DNA from: Saccoglossus kowalevskii
Taxonomy: Eukaryota; Hemichordata; Enteropneusta; Harrimaniidae
Assembly (NCBI RefSeq): GCF_000003605.2
Contig: NW_003113465.1
Location: 245,403-264,686, forward strand
DNA: 19,284 bases
Reading direction: 5' to 3'
In this document: positions 1-19,284 of the stretch, piece by piece
How the letters are laid out: the number at the start of each line of letters is the position of its first letter
Numbering within the stretch: position 1 is the first letter of the stretch
The notes under the pieces: generated by a model
Databases searched by the model: none
What the model saw: the letters and a program-made list of their open reading frames with translations, nothing else
Told to the model about the DNA's origin: nothing
Position numbers and translations under genes: made by a program

Positions 1-210
1 GCATTCTGGATATTTAAAATAAAGACAAGTTTTACAAAGTTTGTATAATAAGCTTTCAGAAAAATATATAACATGTTGGATATATAATACCATTTTCATT
101 GTCTAATTACTCAATTAAAAAAGCAAGCCAAATAAACTGCATCTCTACCTTAAATGTATCCTATTAATTCAAGGTGATCAAAATAGGATTTAAATTTCTT
201 ATCAACTGAC
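1..210 (-). other. Intron downstream of the last visible PPP2R5 exon (partial)
   Basis: Intron sequence following the exon at 211-330. On the minus strand it starts with the donor gtcagt next to the exon end CACTTCCAG. The next expected coding segment (VAERALYYWNNEY in B56 proteins) is not present, so it lies beyond the left edge. Nothing else is seen in this AT-rich stretch. Confidence 0.85.
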
Positions 211-12245
<12,035 letters not shown>

Positions 12246-13369
12246 CTATGGAGAAAAGGAAATAATATTGGACATGGTCTTAAGTCACAGTAAACATTAG
12301 TGATCGAAATTCCACAAATGTCATTAAAAGTCATTAGAAGATAAGATCCTAAAATTAACAAAACAAATGTTTGTCACATACATAGCTACATAAAAATAAA
12401 CACACTTCCAACAACAGCTCTGCCATGATGTTCTCCTTATTGTAAGTTTGATCTGGAGGGAATACAATACAATAGAATATAAAGAATACTAAAATATCTA
12501 AACAGCTAAACATTCGCTGCTTTAAACTTTCACAATATGATACAACTTAAGGGCGTTCATGAATAATTTCAAGAACAGAAAATGAATAGTGCACTGCAAC
12601 ATAATTTCACAATTTTCACGAGTTTGTCTCTTGGAAAATGAAAGCTGTTTACAAAACTCGTAGGGTGATCTGCATGTGCGTCTCTTCAATGCATCTTTAA
12701 AAGCTATAAGCCCGAGACGAATTGCAATGCATGTACATATTTGTATGGAATGATTGAATACATGTAGTTAACTTTATTGTAACATGTAGAGACTGCTGAT
12801 CTTGTGTATGTTGCCACACGTTGCCAAGAAGCAAAAGCTGACCCATCTACTACATCAGAATTCAATTGACAAGAATAGTAAAATACACCCAAATGCTGAA
12901 TTATCCCCCATATGAAACAAGTACATAGCATAATTAAGTATTCACCACACACTGTCATACTGACCAAACATCCAACATCAGATATCCAGTTCCAGGATCT
13001 AGATATCAGTCAGCTGTATCAGATATACATGTATATTTAATACTATTTGCATCAAATATACAAGTATTAAGTTTTAAAATTGCAACTTTATTCATAATTT
13101 CCAACACAAATTTCATCAACCTGCCAAATATTAGTCTATATAAATATTCTATAAATATCCCACACTAACAATATAAGGTTATTCACCTCTTTGGCAGTTA
13201 TTTTTATATTCCATATGTTTGTATTACAACATGTGTCTGCTAAGAGCATTCATTAGGCAATATGGATAACTAAGTGTTTTGGGTCATTTTTAAATTTTAT
13301 CTGAAACTTCATCTTGATTAAAATCAAAATGTATGATTTATCCTGAAACAAGCAGCCTCTCGGCTGAGA

Positions 13370-13829
13370 TAGCTCCGCTGTTAGCAATGCACATTTCAAT
13401 TAAAGAACAGAAGATATCATTAGAAAATGAACAATATGCATAATAGTATCAATGCAATGGGACTTGCTGTTTTCAACAAGAATTCAAAAATATCATTTTT
13501 CACCATGAATAAATCTGAGAGAGGTCCACATGTAGTACCTATACATGTAATATCAAAGCAATTGGACTTGCGGTTTTTAACAAAAAGTCGAAAATATCAC
13601 TTTTTACCAAAAATGACAAAAATATTCACCAAAATTAGAGAATTGAAGATATGATAATGAAATGAACAAATCTGAGAGAGGTCTACCCAAGGTACATATA
13701 CACCAAGTATCAAAGCATTCAGGCTTGTAGTTTTCAAGAAGAAGTCGAAAAAGTAAAACATTGACACGGACGACGACGGACAATCACTCATATGATAAGC
13801 TCCGCTCGACAAAGTCGACAGCGGAGCTA
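13370..13829. mobile_element. MITE-like repeat with AGCTCCGCT ends and internal duplication
   Basis: The 12-bp terminal inverted repeats TAGCTCCGCTGT (13370-13381) and ACAGCGGAGCTA (13818-13829) bound a 460-bp unit. The right end has its own stem-loop: AGCTCCGCTCGAC (13798-13810), a three-base loop and GTCGACAGCGGAGCT (13814-13828). The interior has a direct duplication with a 157-bp period. AAATCTGAGAGAGGTC occurs at 13511 and 13668, TATCAAAGCA.T...GGCTTG-like segments occur at 13551 and 13708, and a shorter copy starts at 13447. A GACGACGACGGAC run (13770-13781) precedes the right stem. There is no coding capacity. The layout is that of a dispersed non-autonomous repeat, with the family unknown to me. 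Confidence 0.7.
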
Positions 13830-14409
13830 ATAAAACTGTTTTGGCCGTAAACGTACAGTATACATTTGATCAATGTAAAATGCAAATGAGCATGCACCCC
13901 GGATTTTTATCTACATGCAGGTGTTCTAAACACGCAAGCAATAGTACATTTTTATTATTGCATCTAAAATATTATTTTAACCAAAATAAAATATCAAAAA
14001 AATATACTAAAAAATATTTAAAGTTATCCCTACATTATATCTTTAAATTTATTTGTTTTTTGTTAAACCAAGACCAACATGGAAAACATTATTGGTTTCC
14101 CTTTCCCCAGTACATCACTGATTACTTGAAACATAATAATTTAATTTACCAATGCTGCAATCAATTGTGAAACCAATTGTAAATAAATTTGAATGGTTTA
14201 TCGTAACATGCAAAACTAATTTGCAATTATGTACACAGCTCCACGGACCAAGAATTCAAATTGAAACACGCAAATTTAATTAATTACCTCTGACATCACA
14301 ATACACCGTATAACAAATATGGTAATCATTTTTTGTTTTTTCTACCTTCTGCATTTATGAATCTAGTTTCCCAATCAAAATGTTATTAGAACCACTATGT
14401 GAATTCTAC

Positions 14410-14486
14410 TGTCACCACCATATTGTCCCGAACACCAAAACAGTGCCAGCTAAGTTGCGCATGTTCAGAACAATATGGTGGTGACA
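14410..14486. repeat. Inverted repeat, about 25-bp arms with a 28-bp spacer
   Basis: TGTCACCACCATATTGT (14410-14426) and its exact reverse complement (14470-14486) extend inward to about 25 bp with three mismatches. The spacer contains CTAAGTTGCGCATGTT, which recurs in diverged form near 14815-14832. The two ends could therefore belong to one larger repeated unit. Confidence 0.8.
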
Positions 14487-14738
14487 TTAAAGGACTATAT
14501 AGAATGATATTCCCTAGGAATTTGACATTTAATGCATCACACCATTATAATAATACCAGTGTTCATATATCAAATTTTTGTCTGTCTGTTTTTGTAATTG
14601 TCGTAAGATGTTATATTGCATGTATTTCATTTTGTATCAAATTCTATTCTATTCAATATATATATCACCTTACATCACTGGTGCACATTATTAGGCGTAT
14701 TTTCCTACCACCATCTATGCCCCATCCAACACCAACAC

Positions 14739-14771
14739 CTACTCTACTCTACTCTACTCTACTCTGCTCTG
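14739..14771. repeat. (ACTCT)n microsatellite
   Basis: About five pentanucleotide ACTCT units followed by GCTCTGC variants. It is preceded by a CCAACACCAACACC tract, giving a pyrimidine-rich stretch on the plus strand. Confidence 0.85.
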
Positions 14772-17336
14772 CCCCTGTAATGTAGAGATGTACAATGTAA
14801 ATCCACTTTCAAAACTAAATTGCGCATGTTTGAGTTTAAGAAGTAGCCGATCAAATTAGAGCTGGGCAGTTGGGTCAAGGTTATAACCACACAAGACTAT
14901 TCAGGAACACCTATGACTGAACAAAGAAATGAACATCAAGAAAGACAGGTGTACACTAGATCAACAGCAAAGACAACGCACACCTATGTACCAGCCCCCA
15001 ATTCTATTGTATTTTTTTACTTAACTGAAACAGTAGGACATACACATCCTATGTTAACACACCCTCCTTAACTACTGTAAAATACTTTATTTTCTCTGAA
15101 GGAGTGATAATTCTATACAAAATACCCAAAAAGTCTTTTCAGCGAAAATTTATCCTTGTAAAATTATTTCACAGCATTCAGATATACTACATAATATACT
15201 GCTGAAAACCAAGAGAAATTACAGTAATCCACCAATGTTCTAGGAATATAATTGCTTATTCTTTTTGGCATTTCACCCTGCTCTACCAGACATCCTAAAT
15301 ATGAATGAAACTAACATCTGAATAGCCCACACAAATTCTAAATATAATCCCCCAATTTCTATGTATATGCGCAAATAGTGGTTTGAAAAGAGTACACCTT
15401 GCAGAAACGTAGAAATGAATGGTGAAAAGGCTAAAAAGCAAAAGGGGTTTTGATGGCATGACCCAGTTTGACTTTTTTTTTTCTAATGGGTGGTGCACGT
15501 CATATGTATAATAATATAGATAAATAGTAATTGGTACCACTCCTTGCTAGCCCTGCTGTTAGGTTTCACAACAGTCTTATAGTGGACACATAGCAACCAT
15601 ACACACAAATGCATTATGCCACAGCAAGCCATGCCACTTAGTTATCAGGTCTGAACACAGATTTAATACTCAAAAACTAGGATAATCAAATAATAAATCA
15701 GAATGAAACAATCATAAATAAATTGAATTTATGAATACAATTATTCTAATATTAAAATGCAAAAGGCTGCAGAAAATTGGATATTTCTTCTTTCTTTCTT
15801 TTTTTACAAGGAAAGGTCACAATTATTTGTATAACTAGCAGTTTGTTTTAGGAAATATATAAAACCTGGACATGGTTTGTTGCCATGGAAACACTGCATT
15901 TTATTCATTGGTTTTACAAATTTCAATAATAAATCATAGATTTTAACCTACATTAACGAAAACAATTCTTTTCTATGGCAACAAATTACTATCTTCAGCA
16001 GACACTGAATTTGAGGCAATGAGATGAAAAAAAGGTATCATTCCTATTTTCCTCCATTAAATGCTCAACAAGAACAGGCTTATATTATAAAATTGAGACA
16101 AGCGAATAACGCAAGAAACATGATGCTACAGAATTGCCTTGAGATACGTTAAGAAGAGTGCAGATACAAAAAATATTCCAACTCGATAATTTCATTCCAA
16201 GTAATTGTTGGCTGAAGCCTTTTATTCATATTCAATTACTTGACAAGATTTTGTGAAAAGTGGTAGAAAATTTGGTTTTTACTCATCTTTTTCAAAATTT
16301 CTTGAAGCCACACATTTTAAATCTGCATTGTTAAAAAAAAAAAAGACAGTTTATAATCAGACCACAGTCATTAAAATTGATGAGACGTCTTCAAAAACCT
16401 CACGATGACTAATTTTTCCTTTTCCTTCCCAAACCTATTTACTATTACTACCACAGCTGCCAAACATTTTACCATGTTGTCAAATTCATACTAAAATTTA
16501 CACAAATTTCACATACCACACCACAGGAAGATAAATCACACTTCTTGTAAATGTGGCGTCATTTCAAGCCAAGCGCCACTTATGTGGGCGAATCTAAGCA
16601 GATACTATTCATCACAAATGAACTAAAAATTTCTTAGTCATTAGTACATGCATGGCAAAGCAAATTGCATGTTTAACATTAAGAACAAATTGATTAAAAT
16701 CTGCTTCACACTCTGTATTGATACTAAATTCCTCGTACCACATCATCAATGGAAATCGCGTTCAAATCTGGACCTGTGTAACAGACATCATTCACGAAAT
16801 AATCGACATAATTTAGTACAGTGCTGGTTTACAAACACAACTGTCCAATATAATACACATTTTAGGTCATCCCCTCAGATGCCTGTAGATTAGCTTCTAG
16901 TGAGGATCGCAAAATGCAATGACTATTGACAAGCTGGTTGGATGCACGATCAGCTAAATCAATGCTTGGCAATCACCTTAAGCAGTGGCCCTAGGGATAA
17001 AACAGAACAAACCAAACATAAAACCTGATTATTCCATGCAAATTATCAACCTAATCTGACTTTCTTGCCAATTTGAAATGAAATCCAATCGGTCTTGGTC
17101 GAATAAAGGACATTAACACATTTAATACTTGCAACAAAATGGTCAGCAATTTGGATCACATTGTAAAAACATGGCCAACTCTGAATAAAAATTGATCAGA
17201 ATACTTATGCAAAGCAGCTCATCCTTATTTATTAAATGTATAGTCTTTGATGTCAAATTTACTCTATGAATTGCACAACCCCATACAAATGGATGGATAT
17301 ACTCCTACATGTATACTACGTTCACACAACAGTGTT

Positions 17337-17407
17337 TTATTGGAGCCCTACGGCTTGAGCAAAAATAGCTGTGTATTCGGCGTTCGAGCCAAGCTCGGCT
17401 CCAATAA
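17337..17407. repeat. GC-rich inverted repeat TTATTGGAGCC / GGCTCCAATAA
   Basis: Perfect 11-bp arms (17337-17347 and 17397-17407) have further imperfect pairing inward (CTACGGCTTGAGC against GAGCCAAGCTC). A related TATCGGAGCC follows near 17443-17452. It sits about 95 bp upstream of the SANT-like pseudogene and may be the end of the element that carried it. Confidence 0.6.
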
Positions 17408-17501
17408 CCCCTTGGGTTGAACTCCGAGAGGGTTGAGACCAACTATCGGAGCCCAAATCACGCCCTCAATCGTCTTCTTCAAGTAACCTCTCATTTCAAT
17501 T

Positions 17502-17789
17502 ATGGCAGAGACAACATCGTTCGTAATTTCACACAATTTCCGGCTTGACAAAGAGGTACGCGCCCTAATATCTATTTGGCAGAGTAAAGTAATGCTGCGA
17601 TAGATTGATAGATCACCTGGAAACAGAAAAATGGCACACAAAATTTTGCGTTAAAAACTTGAAAAACTGATTGCCGTGAGACAGGACCGAGTCGACATGT
17701 GCCGAAGAAAACTTTATCTCAGTCCCATTAGAGAATCAGGACTGAAACTCGGAACGTTCAAAGATTTGCTACCTGAACTCAAGGAATGA
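17502..17789 (+). pseudogene. Myb/SANT-like DNA-binding domain pseudogene, two internal stops
   Basis: A plus-strand frame opens at ATG 17502, 18 bp after an in-frame stop. It begins MAETTSFVISHNFRLDKEVR and then ALISIW (to residue 26). Two stops interrupt it (TAG at codon 34, TAA at codon 51), and TGA at codon 96 ends it. Across both stops, in the same frame, it keeps the landmarks of the Myb/SANT-like (Myb_DNA-bind_4 type) fold. These are EVRALISIW (18-26), NRKMAHKI (41-48), QDRVDMCRRKL (61-71, matching the usual DR..EQCR.K) and TFKDLLPEL (85-93, matching the usual T..YF.ELDE.L). The first tryptophan of the domain is replaced by Leu15. Such domains occur in Harbinger-transposon-associated and domesticated MSANTD-type proteins. 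It lies antisense inside a PPP2R5 intron. The family call rests on remembered motifs and is moderate. The interruption by stops is read directly. Confidence 0.5.
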
Positions 17790-18580
17790 ACCAAAATAGT
17801 GAGTTTAAGAGATCATATACCAATTCATATAAGTATGAAATGGCGATGGAGGGAAGTGAAGCTAGATATGGTCGGATGCTGTAGTAATGAATGAAATGAA
17901 TGCTGAACATTGTTTGGCGACGCATATTTATGTGCTGCAACAACCAGTTTGTTCTTGTAATGCTACATCGAGATGAGAAAATAACTGTTCTTGGAATCCT
18001 TCTTTGCTGTTCATGTGCACAATGACTCATAATAAATACCATAACAGCAAATGGATATGATTTCAATAAAGTAATTATTATCATATGCATATCGTCTGCC
18101 ATGTCACATATCAGATTGACGAATGAGAACTAGATTTCAGCACAGGCAGATTTTGTCCCAGGTGGGTCCCGACTAACGTGAATGCAACATGAACGTGGTT
18201 ATGGTAATAGCAGCCAATTTTCAGAGATATGTTAAAAGGCATTTGTGCATTTACTTACAAATGCAAGTTTTGTTGTTGTTATAACAACATACTAGTTATG
18301 GCGACAAGCAATATTTGTTTACCGTATTTGAATGAACAGCATATGGTGCGTAGTGTGCCTGATGTAAAAACCAACTAGAGAACAGAACAGTAGAGTGTAC
18401 AGTTCTGACAACAGTGCCACTTTGAAGTACTGATTTATAACAAGCAATAAATATTACGCTGCTTTTCGGCCTACTCGTAAATTACTGATTACCATTACTG
18501 TATAAAAATATTTCCCTTCAACCTGGGTACCAAGATTAGAATATTTGTAACATAGGCATAAGGGAAGAGTAGGAAATCAA

Positions 18581-18710
18581 ACGGGCGGTGCACCGCGGTC
18601 ATTACCGCGGTGGTGGTGGGTGCTCGCCGGTCGACCGCATTTTATGCAAATTTATGCATAGATTCCATGACCCCGGTTTACCGCGGTCGTGTGCGGTGGG
18701 CTCGCACAGC
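18581..18710. promoter_or_regulatory. Palindrome-dense, CpG-rich patch with octamer-like site
   Basis: In otherwise AT-rich intron, a GC-rich patch holds ACCGCGGT three times (18592-18599, 18604-18611, 18680-18687), GCGGTGCACCGC (18585-18596) and CGGTCGACCG (18628-18637). All are perfect palindromes. Between them is TTTATGCAAATTTATGCATA, which contains the POU-type octamer ATGCAAAT (18644-18651). The two GC-rich halves look like diverged direct repeats (TACCGCGGT…GGTGGG…CTCGC). The role is unknown. It could be a regulatory cluster or the end of a transposable element. Confidence 0.4.
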
Positions 18711-19039
18711 AATTCACACTTATTGTCAAGACCATTAATGAACACAAAGAACTGGGAAATTAAAAGGATCACAAAGTTCTAATGAAAAATTAAACCAATT
18801 TGGCTGAGCCAAAAGCTAGGAAACTAGTCTATAATAGTTCACATTATTTTATTTGCCTGAGCTTTGGAATAAAATCACAAAACGATCCAGAAAGACGTAG
18901 AGATCAACATAATATAAAATAAGATTGCATTATTTTGTGAATATATATCATGCATGGTCTCAGAAAATGTTTAGAAAGATTAATGTTTCGCGTATACCAA
19001 ATATAATCACGAATAAGTATAAATTCAAAGTGTTTTAAT

Positions 19040-19284
19040 ACATTGGTGAGGGGTCGCATTTACGTGAACAAGAACATGCACTAAGAAGAAAAAGCAAGCC
19101 AAAGTCAAAATGGGGTGTATCATGGACTTGGTACAACATGCGTTGCGACAATTGAGTGATCGTCGACATCATTTTGGGGCACAATTGAACTTCAAGTACG
19201 TTGCGAAACTAGCTACGCGGCGATGCTGACATCAAGTGTGTGTTGACTGAAGTTTGACCCCCAAGTCACGCGCTGAACTGGCGC
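19040..19284. other. CpG-enriched right edge, function unassigned
   Basis: CpG is clearly more frequent here than in the other intronic stretches (TCGTCGAC, TACGCGGCGATG, CACGCGC). A 39-codon plus-strand frame (19111-19230, starting MGCIMDLVQHALRQ) and a 45-codon minus-strand frame cross the region, but neither resembles a family I know. It could be the start of an exon, a promoter or another repeat. The window ends before this can be judged. Confidence 0.3.

Larger units (their letters stand above)
12246..19284 (-). other. Upstream PPP2R5 intron, at least 7 kb (partial)
   Basis: Sequence upstream of the first visible exon. I looked on the minus strand for the B56 segment ELVDYIT...TEAVYPEVVRM and did not find it, so the exon is outside the window or very diverged. 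The intron hosts several unrelated elements at 13370-13829, 14410-14486, 17337-17407, 17502-17789 and 18581-18710. The stretches 12246-13350, 14830-17330 and 17890-18570 are AT-rich and show no gene or element I can support, apart from a 16-bp palindrome TGTTGTTATAACAACA at 18274-18289. Confidence 0.75.

Noticed and set aside
12390-12440. Possible extra minus-strand exon with acceptor ccctccag near 12453
   Set aside because: The acceptor-like site is good, but none of the three frames reads as the expected B56 segment before IACNIF, and one contains an early stop. There is no support for it as a PPP2R5 exon.
14399-14785. 128-codon plus-strand open frame
   Set aside because: It starts inside an inverted repeat and ends in the ACTCT microsatellite (repeated Ser/Thr/Leu). 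The middle is low-complexity with no family match.
16735-16800. tRNA B-box-like GTTCAAATCTGG
   Set aside because: No matching A box at the right distance and no clover-leaf pairing. It does not meet the minimum for a tRNA gene.
17348-17641. 97-codon minus-strand open frame
   Set aside because: It is antisense to the SANT-like frame and the GC-rich foldback. The peptide resembles no family I know and is best explained as a shadow of the plus-strand sequence.

Overview
The window looks like nuclear DNA from an animal. It is AT-rich and mostly non-coding, with short exons bounded by GT-AG introns, minisatellites, microsatellites and non-autonomous transposon-like repeats. The only gene I can identify securely is a broken-up middle section of PPP2R5, the B56 regulatory subunit of protein phosphatase 2A (PP2A), on the minus strand. 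Its protein is closest to the alpha/beta/epsilon (Drosophila widerborst-like) class as I remember it, and the overall picture fits a non-vertebrate metazoan. I cannot name the species.

The gene runs from high to low coordinates. Eight consecutive internal exons (12144-12245, 10222-10314, 8725-8855, 5622-5681, 2878-2986, 2130-2183, 1419-1469, 211-330) join in frame into 720 nt, or 240 codons, with no stop. They cover the central HEAT-like repeat region. This includes the acidic loop [10 protein letters not shown] and every residue I know of the pocket that binds LxxIxE substrate motifs. The N-terminal exons lie beyond the right edge, because none was found in the 7 kb upstream intron. The C-terminal exons (from VAERALYYWNNEY onward) lie beyond the left edge.

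The rest is intron, and several introns carry recognisable structure. From left to right: a G-rich minisatellite with two alternating unit lengths just upstream of one 3' splice site (about 3047-3696); a tRNA-like A-box remnant (7601); an exact 20-bp duplication (9463-9502); a 1.47-kb transposon-like element with 25-bp terminal inverted repeats and TA target sites, only 44 bp from a 3' splice site (10359-11831); a compact MITE-like repeat with AGCTCCGCT ends (13370-13829); and a 25-bp-arm inverted repeat (14410-14486).

Further right are a GC-rich hairpin (17337-17407), a plus-strand pseudogene of a Myb/SANT-like DNA-binding domain carrying two in-frame stops (17502-17789), a palindrome-dense CpG-rich patch with three ACCGCGGT sites (18581-18710), and a CpG-enriched right edge (19040-19284). 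I see no prokaryotic-type system, CRISPR array, complete tRNA or rRNA gene.
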